Notes: generated by a model from the letters alone, not told the origin. Numbered from the stretch's first letter, positions 34,391-45,755 are shown. The stretch: DNA of 64,000 nucleotides from Euborellia annulipes (GCA_023213315.1 JAKCPI010002998.1:1-64000); one strand, 5' to 3'. Program-made: numbers and translations.

Positions 34391-34573
34391 ATTGGATACC
34401 GGAGACGTAGCAGCCAAGGAATTAAATAAAAGACTTTATTTAATTATTAATTGTCAACGTTTCGATCGCAAATCACGACTTTCATTAGGAGGATTAATTG
34501 CCACATTATGCTGCCAGCCCTAAGCGAGCAAGTCACTCATAATACATATACAGTAGTAGTCATTAAATATATA

Positions 34574-35393
34574 TTGAAATAGCCGCGCCCCCGCGGGCTT
34601 CGCATCTAGCCAGGGGGGCTACGCCGCCTTGGACCCCGCCAGCTGGCTCGGGGCCGCCTGCGGCGGACCCTCGCCTTTTCTTAATTGTGAAAATAAAATT
34701 ATTTTTTTTATTTTATTTTATTTTTTTTTTTTAAACATTCACACTTTTTTCTCATTCACTCACACACACATTCACACTGTCTTTTGGCAACTCAGGCCAT
34801 TTAAGACTTTGACGATAACCGTTATTGAATAAACATACATATATAGGGTCCAGGCATTCTTATTTAAGCCATTTGGTATCCAATTGGCTTAAATAAAATC
34901 ATCGGACTGCCTGGGGTCCGAACCCGCGACGTTTGGTATACGAGGTTAGCACGCTAACCTCTACACCACGCCCCGAGGGCAAGAAAATTATTATTATTAC
35001 TACGTTAAAAATGTAAAATGATATAAATGATAAGAATGTAAATTATTGTAACCTATGAGGGTAAATGGAGCTGTCAGCTCTTGCCCGTATAAATAAATCT
35101 ATCTATCTATCTATATATTCCAATCCAGTGCCTGCTTGAGGATTTGTTTACATTCAAAGAATACACAACTGCAAAGAATACTTAAATATTTCTCTATACA
35201 TTTCCTATGGGAGAAATCGTAACTTTAGGAATTAATAACTCAAAAAGTTATAGGAATTTCGGGACCTGAGTATTTTTCCGGGACTCACCATAACGTCTTC
35301 TATAAGACTGCAAAATTTCGTTTCAAAATTCCAACGGGAAGTTGGTCAAACAGAGCGTGACAGACGGACAGACGGACACACCGCTATTATATA
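34574..35393 (-). mobile_element. Helitron-like non-autonomous element
   Basis: Minus-strand 5' start TCAATTAATATATATAATAG, then CGGTGTGTCCGTCTGTCC and CCAACTTCCCGTTGG. The 3' side has a GC-rich hairpin region (GCCCGCGGGGGCGCGGCTA). It holds a SINE-A (34725-34982) and a GC-rich block (34600-34690) homologous to 13540-13600. CTAG is not exact at the 3' end, so the class is provisional. Confidence 0.5.
34725..34982 (-). mobile_element. SINE-A, full copy
   Basis: T run, TTCACACTTTTTTCTCATTC, GGCAACTCAGGCCATTTAAG, then head with complement of GGGTTCGGACCCC and A box. Nearly identical in layout to 32880. Confidence 0.85.
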
Positions 35394-35590
35394 TATTAAT
35401 TGAATAATTTGCAATGGCAATTAATCGTCCTGATGAACGTCGTGATTTGCGTCCGAAACGTCAACGATTACCAATTAAATAAAAGTCTTTTATTTAATTC
35501 CTTGGCTGCTATGTCTCCTATATCCAATTGAAATTCTAACTACTATACCCTGCTCCAAGAAATTCACGAACTACTAAAAAAAAAAAAAAA

Positions 35591-35746
35591 ATCAACGAGA
35601 GTTTTTATCCTCAACGAGTCACTGTTTGGTGTGCATTATGGTCAGGTGGTGTAATTGAACCATATTTCTTTGAAAATGCTCCTGGTAATTCTGTAACAGT
35701 GAATGGTAATCGATATCGTCAGATATTAACTGAATTTTTTAATTGA
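35591..35746 (+). pseudogene. Tc1/mariner transposase, catalytic-core fragment
   Basis: A short in-frame segment carries PQRVTVWCALWSGGVIEPYF and GNSVTVNGNRYRQILTEFF and then stops. This is the strand region between the first and second catalytic Asp of IS630-Tc1-mariner transposases that contain VTVW and VNGERYR-like motifs. Neither flanking DDE/D residue is present and the upstream side enters a poly-A run. It is a relic; no terminal repeats were found. The family assignment is firm, the subfamily is not. Confidence 0.75.
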
Positions 35747-36145
35747 AATGATTATTAAAACGGTTAAAGTTTTAAAATTTAAGAATTTTATTTTAAGTTT
35801 GTTGGACATCTTGGAAGTCAGTATCTAATGAAAAGAGGCCAGTATTTATGTAGGGGTGTGTGTGTGTGTGTGTGTGTAGATGAAAGGTTCTCAATGACCC
35901 TGTTTGAGGCCCTCGGATGAATCAGAGTTCTAATCCTCTTAAGCAGTACACTGACTTCTTTGAGGGCTTAGAGCGTCTGTCTATCTGTCTGTCAATATGG
36001 CGCCTCCATGTCTCTCTCCTCTCTCTTATTCTTAATTGAGAAGGATGGAATTCAAAAATACCATTAGCAAATACAATACGTGCCCTCATTTTCAGAATCA
36101 ATCAATACATTTAAAATCATGTTCCTAATACAGTCAACGAACCAC
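35747..36145. other. Spacer
   Basis: (GT)n at 35858-35877. Otherwise nothing recognised. Confidence 0.4.
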
Positions 36146-36915
36146 AAAGTATTGGATTCATGTCAAAAATTCGATACCGAGATTTTGATGGATATATACG
36201 TTTTGAGGTCCCCTGAGTCCAAAAAAAGTGGTTTTCGCGACATGGTCTGTCTGTCTGGGTTCAATTTAAAGCATGAAGGAATTGAGCAGGAGGTTGAAAT
36301 TTTATATTTAAGTTAGACACCCCCTGGACCGTGAAAATAAACTTTTAAAAAAAATCGGCCAAAGAGTACTACCACTTTACTAATGTGGTTTTTTAAGTTT
36401 TTTTTTTTGATTTTCTCAAAATTCGCTCCAACGATTTTTTTTTTTAAATTCAAAAATCAATTATTTTTTAGATTCTCTTTAAAATGTATATTCTCATTTT
36501 GTAATTGCAATCTTCTGAAGACCATTTTACTCTTGTACTCCATAGAAAAGATAGGAGAAATGGTTGCCATGGTAACAAAATATAAATATTTCACCATGTT
36601 TATAAATTTTATATCTTGAAGATGTTGATAAGAGAAGTGGCTGTTCAACGATTAGAATGATAGACAGGAAGAGAGGATGTCAGTTAATTAAACCCGAAAC
36701 ATATTCTGAGTGGAGATTTTTATTCGAGAGAGGCTCTCCTTTTGGCTGACATCCTCTCTTCCTGTCTATCATTTTATATCTTGAATTCTAACATATCGGT
36801 GGAAAACTAAATATATGCTCGACACAAAAAATCTGGTGTGACCAGCACGGTGCACAACTTTCGATTACCGAAGGTAAGAGAAAGTTGTGTGCTGTGCGCC
36901 AGTCACACCAGATTT
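36146..36915 (+). repeat. HPE copy split by a small foldback
   Basis: Starts AAAGTATTGGATTCATG (the TATATA hairpin is lost) and ends with a complete end hairpin (36828-36914). It is interrupted at 36620 by a 150-bp insert flanked by a 15-bp duplication. Confidence 0.85.
36621..36770. mobile_element. CGAAAC-type foldback with 15-bp target duplication
   Basis: Perfect ATTTTATATCTTGAA at 36606-36620 and 36771-36785. The insert has GATAGACAGGAAGAGAGGAT and its complement at the right end, and CCCGAAACATATTCTGAG inside. A variable, long duplication fits target-primed retrotransposition rather than hAT or mariner. Confidence 0.8.
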
Positions 36916-37483
36916 TAATTTTGTAATTCCTGTGTACAAAATACCATCTAATATAATAAACAGAACCTGGGCAGATCCGTACTGCAACTCCCGACGGATC
37001 CTATCTTTTTTGCTTACATGAATTAATAAATATTCGATTATGTTTTTCATTAATACTTCATGGACAAACACACCCAGTATGATATATATAATCTTTTATT
37101 TTTCACCTTTGGTTGCCAATACATTTTACATCTCTATATAATAATCCAGGAATCAAGAATCAATCAAGTAATATTATTTTGTTATATGTACCGGTATTGT
37201 GGTACTTACGGTTTGGTTATGTAAAAACAAATAACACTCACCTGAAACAAAAGAAAAAAGAAAAAATTAATTTTTTTATATTTAAAAAAATAATTTCGGC
37301 CATAAGATTTTGGACCATGGGCGTAGCCAGCGGGGGCAGGGGGTAATGTCCTCCTACCTCCTGTCTTGTTCTAAAAATCTTTTGTCTATCATAAACCAAT
37401 ATATACCCAGTATTTTTCCCATTCTGATTTTTTTTTTTTTTAATGAGCTTATAGTATTAAAAAAAATAATTATTAATAATAAT
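36916..37483. other. Spacer with a hAT MITE end
   Basis: CCATGGGCGTAGCCAGCGGG at 37315 is a single left end like 17462. No partner. No gene. Confidence 0.45.
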
Positions 37484-37760
37484 TATTCTTTATATATAAT
37501 AGCGAAGGGTCCGTCTGTCCGTATGTCACGCTTTAGACAACTTCCCGTTGGAATTTGAAAAGATTTCTAGAGGACGTAATGGAGAGTCCAGGATAAATAG
37601 TCGGGTCCCGAAATTCCTGAAACTTTTTGAGACGATTTCTCCCATAGGAAATGTATGTATTCTTTGCATTTATTTATTCTATGAATGGAAATCCTCGAGC
37701 AGGCACTGAATTGGAATACGTAGTAATTATAATTTTCTCCTCATAGGGGTCCAAAATTAC
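37484..37760 (+). repeat. Helitron-like 5' end
   Basis: TCTTTATATATAATAGCGAA, GGGTCCGTCTGTCCG, ACTTCCCGTTGG, TTTGAGACGATTTCTCCCAT; same start as 30885 and 35393 on the other strand. Truncated after about 270 bp. Confidence 0.55.
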
Positions 37761-38325
37761 CTAAAAGTGTTTAATAAATCCCATGTTGAGGAAACAGTGT
37801 TGCCCTGTGTAATTTTCTGCTGTGAGGTCAGTCATATAGGATTTTTTATTTTTATTTTTTCTGGAGGGGGGGGAGGGGTGGGAGGTTATAATTTTTTCTA
37901 GGATTTTATCATATATTTTTTTTAGTAATAGGAGAAATAAAAAAAAAAAGTAAATCGGATTGAGATTTCCATTTATTATATCTTATCTTGTTAATATTGA
38001 GAAGCTCAAATGAGAGAGCAGAGAGTCAAATATCGAATTGGAAATCTCAGCAATCCAGGCTTTTTTTTTTTTTGAAAAGGAAGGGGGTATAAAGAAAAGC
38101 TCTTGGATGAAAAGAAAATAGGTCACCCCCAATCCTAATGACATTTCCTAATAGAGTAACAAAATAGAGCCAACTTTTATCAGCCTGTTCAAATCTAGTC
38201 CATTATAACGATTCGTTTTTTTTTTTTTTTTTTTTTTTAATAGAATAAAAACTTTTTTTAAGGTCAAACATATCGATAGAAAAATATAATTGAATTTCTA
38301 GAAAACAAAATAAATAAATAAATAT
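37761..38325. other. AT-rich spacer
   Basis: G-rich patch 37863-37885; homopolymers. Nothing recognised. Confidence 0.4.
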
Positions 38326-38333
38326 GTTGAAAT

Positions 38334-38720
38334 TAGGGTCCGACCGAAACAAGATTTTCAGCCGAAACCGAATATTCGGCCTCAACCTTAGTTTCGGCCG
38401 AAACCGTAACCGAAACCGAAACTTGTATTTCCTATAAAAATTTTTTTCATTTTACCTTTTTTTTTTTGAATTTTTTTCCCTCCCGTGAAAATCATTTTAC
38501 CTTTTTTTAGGGAGACTAAATTTTTTTTCCCTCAAGTGCAAATTATTTGACCTTTTTTTTTTTTGCATGCGAGTCTCATCCCATTTTTTCAGACTCTGGT
38601 TTCGGCCGGCCGAAAGGTTCGGCCATTTTTTGGCCGAAACCGAAACTACGGCCGAAACCATGATTTTTGGCCGAAACTGGCCGAAACCGTAACCGAAACC
38701 GAATATTCGGTCGGTTCCTA
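38334..38720. mobile_element. hAT-type MITE, TAGGGTCCGACCG ends, copy 1
   Basis: Begins TAGGGTCCGACCGAAAC, ends GGTCGGTTCCTA, with perfect GTTGAAAT on both sides (38326-38333, 38721-38728). Subterminal regions repeat CGGCCGAAACCGAAAC, giving strong inner folding. The 387-bp body has no coding capacity. Copy 2 at 53311. Confidence 0.9.
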
Positions 38721-38966
38721 GTTGAAATCAAAAGAATCCTTATTAGCCATCTCCTTCTTTCCGAAATTAAAAAAAAAAATCGAGGATTATCGAGAATATC
38801 GAAAACACTTGGCAATATTATTATTTAATTGACAGGTGTTGCGTTCGTGTAAAGTTAGAACTTGATGATCAAAGATCAGCTTTTTAAGATAAATTACCAG
38901 CTGTGATTTGAAAATGCAAAAATCCGAAGAAAAATTGATAATTTTAAAAAGAAAAGATGCCAACAA

Positions 38967-39123
38967 TTAACCAAAGAACAACTTCATGGTATCGTAGAAA
39001 AATTATTACAGCATATGAAAGAGAACAGGTTACAACACGGGGCTATCAATCAAGTTGCTGATGCATTTCAAGTTAACCCGTCTGACTGTAAGTAGAATTT
39101 GGCATACAGCACAAGCTCAATAG
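38967..39123 (+). pseudogene. Mariner-like transposase, N-terminal HTH fragment
   Basis: The frame LTKEQLHGIVEKLLQ ... HGAINQVADAFQVN, then after a one-frame break SRIWHTAQAQ, matches the N-terminal helix-turn-helix of plant/protist-type mariner transposases (usual pattern RGAI..VA..F.V....V.RIW..A). It ends near an HPE scrap at 39165-39217. No catalytic region or terminal repeats were seen. Identified by pattern only. Confidence 0.5.
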
Positions 39124-40332
39124 AGAGGAGATAAAATATCCAAGAATGTGACGATATTTCTTGAAAAAATACTTTCTCTCTATATATATAATACATATAT
39201 ACATAGGAGAAAGAAAAAAAAAAAAAAAAAAAGGGAAGAAAAAGGAAAGATTATTATGTCTCAAAAAAGAACCATTAAATCATCCAGGAACGATTCGCAG
39301 CCTTTATATTTAATTGTATATAACTAGAGACCGGATTTTAAGCAAAATGCTTATTGCTCAATTTTATAAGCAACCATTAGATATTTAATTTCTATACGAA
39401 TTACGAAAAACTAAGTAATGAGATTGCATTTTTTTGTTTATTTTGAGTTTCCATGCTTTTTTCCCCTTCGTGCTTATTTGAACTTACTTTACGAATATTT
39501 TCATAATTTATAAAAATAATTCAAAACATTATTCAGCTAAAATGTTTATGTAAAGCAAATCCTTCGGCAACTGCGTAAATCCCGCCTTTCCTACTCTGGC
39601 TCGGGTCCCCCTGGACGCCATTACTCTGGCTCGGACCCGCCTGCTCCCTCTCGCAGGGGGGGGGGTAATCTAGTGGGGCCTCGGACCAACTTGGCCCAAT
39701 GATCACTACCCAATGCTTGGCAAATGAAGGCTTGCCCATTGCCCAAGGTACGGCCAATTGTCAGCATTGGCAATTCCTACCTGGGGAAAAAAGCCGAAGA
39801 CGTCCAGTGAGAATCGATTCTAAAAAGTCGAGTATTTTCAGTAAAGGGCTGACTAAAGTCAGAATCAACTTTTTCATTCCTAACTTGAAGGAATAAATTT
39901 CAACTTCTATAATTTCAAAGAGTTATGCGAGTTTTAGGATGAAAATAATTAGCTTGTAATCTTTAGAAGTTCCTCTTTGAATATATAAAATTTCATTTCA
40001 AAATTGTGCAAGATATCCAGGGTGACAGAGACAGAAAGACGGACGAACATTAGTGAAATATAAATCTACTATTTGTGCCTTTGGGATATTTCGCTTCCAA
40101 CGATATTTAACCTTTTACTTTTTCAAAGAAAAAAAGAAAAACAAACTCTATTTTATTTCTCGTTACTTTTGTGTATACAAATAGAATTTAATGCAAATTA
40201 AATGCCGAATCATTCGTTTTTTTCTTTCTTTTTTCCTCTTTAAATATTCATTTGATGATAGATATTTAAAATCTAATGAATAGGTGAATAAATAGATTTA
40301 TTTTTCTTTTCTTATATAAGTAAATATTTAAT
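39124..40332. other. Spacer with an HPE hairpin and a GC-rich block
   Basis: 39165-39217 is the HPE TATATA hairpin alone (minus). 39560-39830 is a GC-rich island with ACTCTGGCTCGG twice and a G run at 39655; no ORF or known repeat. 39985-40060 (GACAGAGACAGAAAGACGG) resembles a decayed Helitron-like start (minus). Confidence 0.4.
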
Positions 40333-40450
40333 GTCCTCGGGCCTTGTGTGGTTGCTAGAGTGCTGGCCTTCTATACCAAGGGTCGCGGGTTCGGATCCCA
40401 GGCAGTCCGATGGTTTTACTTAAGTCATTTGGATATCAAATGGCTTTAGT
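40333..40450 (+). mobile_element. SINE-A, 5' half
   Basis: Head with GGTTCGGATCCC B box and body to AAATGGCTTTAG; then lost. Confidence 0.7.
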
Positions 40451-40534
40451 TTTTCTCATTATAAATTTTAATTTTGCCTAATGTACGTATATGCAGAAGA
40501 TTGAATTATTGAAAATCTTTTTCTGGGCTATTCT

Positions 40535-40612
40535 GGGCTATTTAGAATCTGTCTCTATTTATTTTAATTGATTCAATTGAAATAAATGAGTTGGGATGCA
40601 AACTCCTGACCC
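40535..40612 (-). mobile_element. SINE-B fragment
   Basis: GAATCTGTCTCTATTTATTT and AATAAATGAGTTGGGATGCA match the SINE-B body on the minus strand. Confidence 0.5.
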
Positions 40613-40749
40613 CAAGGAAAAGAAGAGAATAAGAATTATGTAAAAATTAAGGTTATGTGGAAAAAAACAACCAGCGACGTTAAAATAACTTTTTAGCAAA
40701 TATTTCGTAATGACTAACGCAAACCATCATCAGTGCATCAAATTATACG

Positions 40750-41401
40750 TTTTTTTTTTTTTTTTTTTTTTTTGGAATGGGTGCATAAGGTCCGAAGACC
40801 TATAATGACTAATAGTCACATGCAGCCAGGAAGAAAATAAAAACAAAAGGAGAAGCATAAAGGGGAAACTCAACTGCGGGAACTGAGAAGATGCCTGTTG
40901 AGGTTAGACTTGAAAGTCTGAAGATTGTAGGTTTTGGGGAAGATAGACGCAGGGAGCTTGTTCCAATCACGGGAGGTCATGGGGACAAAGGAAGAATGAA
41001 ATTGATTTGTTCTGTTAGTCGTGATCTGAACAGCATAGGGATGCTGGGAAGATGCCTCTCTTGTGTTCCGTGAATATGTTGCATTGGGTGGGATAATTGA
41101 TTTTAATTCGGCAGAGCATTGACCATGGTAATACCTGTAGAAGAGAGATAGTGAAGATACTCTTCTTCTATGATCTAGTGACTGTAGGGATGCAGTAAGG
41201 GTAGAATCACCTATCAGTCTAATTGCACGCCTCTGTATGGCTTCCAAGGAGGAGAGAGCGTCTTTCGACGCCCCCTCGCCAAAGGTGGGAACAATATTCA
41301 AGACACGGCCGAATTTGGGCTTTATAGAGGATTAGGAGTTGTTGGGAGGAAAAGTAACGCTTCGTTTTGAATAGGAAACCCAATTTCCTTGCGGTAGATT
41401 T
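40750..41401 (-). mobile_element. Second, shorter copy of the 9237 LINE
   Basis: Same poly(A), 3' UTR and C-terminal ORF2 region as 9237-9897. The open part (40870-41301, 143 codons) ends with the same residues; one extra C near 41275 shifts the frame relative to the first copy. The match stops at GCGGTAGATTT (41401), the 5' truncation point, next to GTGGAGATT repeats. RT is not included. Confidence 0.9.
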
Positions 41402-41519
41402 TGTGGAGATTGTGGAGATTTGTAGATTGTGGAGCGTTTTACAAAATTATAAAACACTTGAGAAACCATTCTATATATGGAGGGGATAACATCTGATGAG
41501 CAAGTCACTGAGGGAAGAA

Positions 41520-41705
41520 TAGTATCTATATTTTTTTGGATAGCAAATGGCTTAAATAAGAATGCCTGGACCCCGAAAATATATATAAGTTTATAAATAC
41601 AGCAGAGTATCGTTTAGTCAGAAATGACCTGAGACGCCGAAGGAGTTGTATGTATGATTGTGCGAGTGTGAGTGTGAATCAGAAAAAAAGTGGGAATGTT
41701 TCATT
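41520..41705 (+). mobile_element. SINE-A, 3' half
   Basis: GGATAGCAAATGGCTTAAAT, TGCCTGGACCCC, GAGACGCCGAAGGAG and a TG-rich tail. The head is missing. Confidence 0.65.
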
Positions 41706-41775
41706 TAAAACAAAACAAACAAACAAAACATTACTATTTTCTATTTATTAAAATAATATTATTTTGTTCTAATAA

Positions 41776-42160
41776 ATAAGTAAGAGAAAGTTGTGTGCTG
41801 TGCGCCAGTCACACCAGATTTTTTTTTTTTTTTTGGGGGGGGACTAATTTTTTTCCGTCACTTCATTTTACAGTTTTTTTTTTTTTTTAGTTAGGCTTAA
41901 TTATTGCCGCCTTTTTTTCGTCGGGCGGAAAATTTTTCTTTCCCACATAGCAGGGAATTTTTTGCTTCCTTATGGAAATGATTTGACTTTTTTCTTTTTT
42001 CGCCCGAGTCTCATCCGATCTTTTCATACTCAGGTTTCGGCTGGTTTTTGGCCGAAACCGAATATTCGGTCGGTTCCTACTAGTCGCTACGAAAAAAATC
42101 TGGTATGACAAGCACAGAACAAAACTTTCGATTACGGAAGGTAAGAGAAAGTTGTGTGCT
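41776..42160 (+). repeat. Two HPE end pieces around a hAT MITE remnant
   Basis: 41776-41821 is the outer half of the HPE end hairpin (AAGAGAAAGTTGTGTGCTGT to CACACCAGATT). 42085-42160 is a nearly whole end hairpin. Between them, about 41880-42084, is a third TAGGGTCCGACCG-type MITE, right part only (GAATATTCGGTCGGTTCCTA). Confidence 0.7.
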
Positions 42161-42560
42161 CTGTTTCGAATCCTATGTGGAACAAACTGAGAGAGTATAA
42201 GTATAATTCGTCTTAATTTGAAGTGAAAGTACCTTCACTGTCCGAACTTTGAAATCCACCCGCACCCCTTTAGGTTTTCCCCCTCAAAGGTTCAAATGAC
42301 GCCACAAAAGACGAATTTAAGAGAGAATTGATCTTATAAATGGAAAGAAAAGGTCAAATAAGATCTTTTTTTTGGCTATGAATAATTTTAATAATTACTA
42401 AATAAATATGAATGAAGAGCGTTTGGCCTATTTTGTCGTTAATAGCCATCCCAACCACCACCAAAGTCTATAAATAGTCCGTCAGTCAGGCTGTTTTAGC
42501 GCAATCCAAAAGGGGAGAGGATTTGCATAAAGTGGCGCATTTTATTTGATGGTGCTTTAC
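42161..42560. other. Unique-looking spacer
   Basis: Less repetitive than its surroundings; no ORF of note, no repeat recognised. It lies downstream (minus strand) of the promoter-like stretch. Confidence 0.4.
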
Positions 42561-42860
42561 CAACCAGTGCACTCTGCGCACGGAACCATCACTGCGCACT
42601 TCAGTTATTGCACGTGTATTTAATCCACTGCACGGTGGCATTGTTAGTTACACTTGATTTCACCGCACTTACTCACTCACTGACTTTTGCTTAGAAAACA
42701 CAACGATACGATAATGACAGCCGAACTGAGTGTGTGCTTTTTTTTATACAACAACCGGCATGACACCAGGGGGAGCCGGAGGGGGGGATAGGGGTCGGCG
42801 ACGGCGCGGTGCCGCATTGATTTCCCATTAGCTAAGAGGGACTATGCCGGAATTCGGAAC
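42561..42860 (-). promoter_or_regulatory. Candidate promoter and first exon, non-repetitive
   Basis: Minus strand: GC-rich upstream part (42770-42860), TATAAAA (from 42748), initiator-like GTCATTAT 33 bases on (A at 42715), then GTGAGTGAGTAAGTGC, which holds a possible donor (GTAAGT at 42672), and another at TTGGTAAAGC (42560). An ATG at 42641 opens 40 codons of no recognisable protein and ends in the wrong phase for the arrestin exon. On the arrestin strand; could be its promoter. Only motif spacing supports this. Confidence 0.3.
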
Positions 42861-43347
42861 TTGCACCCCCTCCTACAACCACAACAACATCTTGCTTTAT
42901 AATGCTAAAGAGTTTGCTCGGAAAAATAAATCTGACATGATTTTTTTTTTTTTTTTTGCAATCACTAGTGCAGAGTAATAAAAGATTTTATCTATTAATA
43001 TTATAATGAGAGATTTTTATTGTAATAACACCAAAGAAGAAATTTATTGTTATACACTGCGCGGAACACTTTGTTTCTTATTAAGAAGACCTACAAATCT
43101 ATATCATTTTAATAAATAATTACAATTTAAATAAAACAAAGACAAAAATGTCGAAATTTTTTTATTAACGCCAAATTTCTAAAATTTTAAAATAATCGTT
43201 CCATTTCAGTTTTTCTCTGTCTATTTTATTGGAAATTCTTTTTTATTAATAACCAAAAAAACATCGAGTTAATTTTGATTTGTCCCACAAATTGAATATC
43301 GACATTTTTGTCTTTGTTTTATTTAAATTGTAATTATTTAATAAAAT
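42861..43347. other. AT-rich spacer
   Basis: Contains ATTTTGTCTTTGTTTTATTT-type short inverted words (43130-43330). Nothing else recognised. Confidence 0.4.
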
Positions 43348-43475
43348 GGCCCTCGGGCTTGGCGTAGTTGGTAGTGCGCCTGCCTTGTATACCAAGGGTC
43401 GAGGGTTCGGATCCCAGGCAGTCCATTTGGATACCAAATGGCTTAAATAAGAATGCCTGGACTCAAAATATATAT
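43348..43475 (+). mobile_element. SINE-A, partial
   Basis: Head with A box GGCGTAGTTGGTAGTGCG and B box GGTTCGGATCCC; a deletion joins CAGTCC to ATTTGGATACC. Confidence 0.75.
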
Positions 43476-43686
43476 AATTAGATCTAAACTTTCTACCGTA
43501 GGCTCTAGTTGAAACATTATGTATATATGAAAGGTAAAATACACTAGGTTATGTGTTTCAAGGTTTTTTAATTAATTAAAATTAACACTTAATACGTATT
43601 TCGACATTACTGTCATCATCAGAAGTGGTTTTCTAAAATGAATACATCATAAAAACATGTTTTTATTTTTATTTGGCATTTAGATC

Positions 43687-43945
43687 CCGGTTGATATCAT
43701 CCTCAGAGCAGATGGATGTTATTATCCCATACCAGGTATATATATACTCCTGATTTGTCTTGCGAAGTGACCATTGTCTCTCTTGACCGTTTATTTTCAA
43801 TTGTATCTGAATTAATGTAATTGATTTTTTATATTTAATGGATATCTTGCTTTAAGTTCTGCAAATAATATATGAGTGAATTATATAATAAACACATAGA
43901 TAATACCCATCTGTTCTGAGGATGATCCCAACCGGGATCGAAACG
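43687..43945. repeat. CGAAAC foldback
   Basis: Left arm ATCCCGGTTGATATCATCCT and right arm AGGATGATCCCAACCGGGAT. Right-arm hairpin: CTGAGGA, T, perfect stem GATCCC/GGGATC with 4-nt loop, GAAACGTCAACGGG, then AATAAA. Confidence 0.8.
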
Positions 43946-45272
43946 TCAACGGGATGGGAATAAAATAATGAAATACAACTAACTTTCTTCGTCTGAAAAT
44001 AAATTTGGTTCTGCCCGTTTGAATAAATTATTAAATTATTAGCCTTTATGTGCAATTAATAGAGATACAATTACAAAGGAAGAAAAAAAAAAAAAAATTA
44101 CAAATTTAAAAATGTCAAAGAGAAGAATAAAGATGTTGGATAAAAAAAAAAATGAAATAGGGAAGGGGAAACAATTTAATGATAAGAGACGATTAAAAGA
44201 AGGAGGAATAATCATAATTCATTTGAATAATTGGTCTCCTCTCTCTCTCTCTCTCTTTTCATTTTTATTGTACAAGATCTGTTCTTCTTACAAAATAAAA
44301 GAAAGAAAGAGAGAAAAAAAGTAAGAATGAAAGAAATATGAGCCGTTGAGTTGTGAGTTTGTCAGTTATTTTAAGCTGAGAAGGAACAAAAGTTCGCAGA
44401 TGATGGATGCTATTTGTCATTTTGTTTTTTTTTTTTTTTTGCTAAATTTTTATAACATCGCAATAAACAACCTAAAAGATAAGTGAAATCTTTTGAAAAA
44501 TGGAGTTGAAATCAAAATAGGGAAGTGACTATTCTATAGGTGAGAGAAAATGAAAGATGAGAATAAAAACAAAATTTTCTTTTAGGATACTATACTAGCT
44601 GGGCCACCGTCTTTGACCCCACCCACTCACTATTATTTGTCTTTAAATATCGATTTTTTTTTTTTTTTTTTATTACAAACTCAAAGGAGTTCTCGAAATG
44701 GAAATTTCGAAAAGCATGCAAGGCGTATGTAAAGAATTTAATTTGTATGCATAAAATTTATTCCCTAGAGATCAGTACTTGGACGGTTTCGTTCAGATCT
44801 TTTTTTTTTTTTTTTAAATCAACTTTTATTCAAATACGATGCAATGCAATTATTTTTTAATTAAATCAATATGAAAGAAAAAAAAATTCGTTAAAAATAA
44901 ATTGTTTCTAAGCAAAAATCAAGATTTTGTTGAAGCTAATGAAATTAAACGTGCGAGTGAAAAGAAAAAGATGATGAAGAAGAAGAAGGCAAAGAAAAAG
45001 GGCTTTAAGGGAGAGAATACTGTCAAGTCATTCAGAGAAGAGAGAGAGAGAGAGAAAATTGTACTACTGTACAGAATCCTTTCTCTCAAAAAAGGAAACT
45101 TTATTATTATTTTGATTAAAAACAAATTTTATCACAATGATTTACAGGTATACAATTTAGTTGAAAGATTTTTTTAGAGGGGCAAGAACGAAAGTATAGT
45201 TAACGAGTATAAAATAAAAATTTTATTTAATGAAAATAACTGTATTGCACAAGTTGATTAATTATAATTTAA
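43946..45272. other. AT-rich spacer
   Basis: A and T runs. The lysine-rich ORFs at 44112-44324 and 44902-45177 come from A-rich and GA-rich tracts. TACTAGCTGGGCCACCG at 44592 looks like a lone Helitron-type end. No gene. Confidence 0.45.
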
Positions 45273-45755
45273 ATAGGAAGTTTATTCGAAGTACCTTTCG
45301 TTGTTCAAAGGGGTAAAGCAAAACAAATTTTTTGTTTTAGGTTGGAATTTATTGTGACTCTTTCTGTACAGAGTTACAGTGTCGAAGTTTCATCGACTCC
45401 ATCTTCAGGCTGAAATTAATACAAATTAACCAACATAAGTTAGAATTTTCAACTTCACAAATGTTATTTATAAATTAATAAAAATAAAAATGTTTTTCAA
45501 AGTATCGAAAATCTACCCATCTACCTACAGTATTGTTTAAATATAACTTAAATAGCAAACATTTGTGAACTTGAAAATTCTAGCTTATGATGGTTAATTG
45601 TATTAATTTCAGCCTGAAGATGGAGTCGATGAAACTCCGACACTGTAACTCTGTACAGAAAGAGTCACAATAAATTCCAACCTAAAACAAAAATTTGTTT
45701 TACTTTATCCCTTTGAACAACGAAAGGTACTTCGAGTATACTTCCTATTTAAATT
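45273..45755. repeat. Large foldback with about 200-bp arms
   Basis: AGGAAGTTTATTCGAAGTAC and complement at the ends. Each arm has CTGAAGA, T, stem GGAGT/ACTCC (or one mismatch) and then GACAC where other families have GAAAC, so it is a diverged member of the CGAAAC group. Confidence 0.75.

Larger units (their letters stand above)
34391..35527. repeat. CGAAAC foldback interrupted by a Helitron-like element
   Basis: Arms 34391-34502 and 35414-35527 are inverted copies (TTGGATACCGGAGACGTAGC and complement), with CTGATGA ... GAAACGTCAACG in the right arm and a decayed stem. The loop is filled by 34574-35393. AATAAAAGACTTTATTTAAT and GGCTGC are present. Confidence 0.75.

Noticed and set aside
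42520..42641. 40-codon minus-strand ORF as the first coding exon of arrestin
   Set aside because: No arrestin-like residues, and the possible donor leaves the wrong phase for the exon at 5913-6004.
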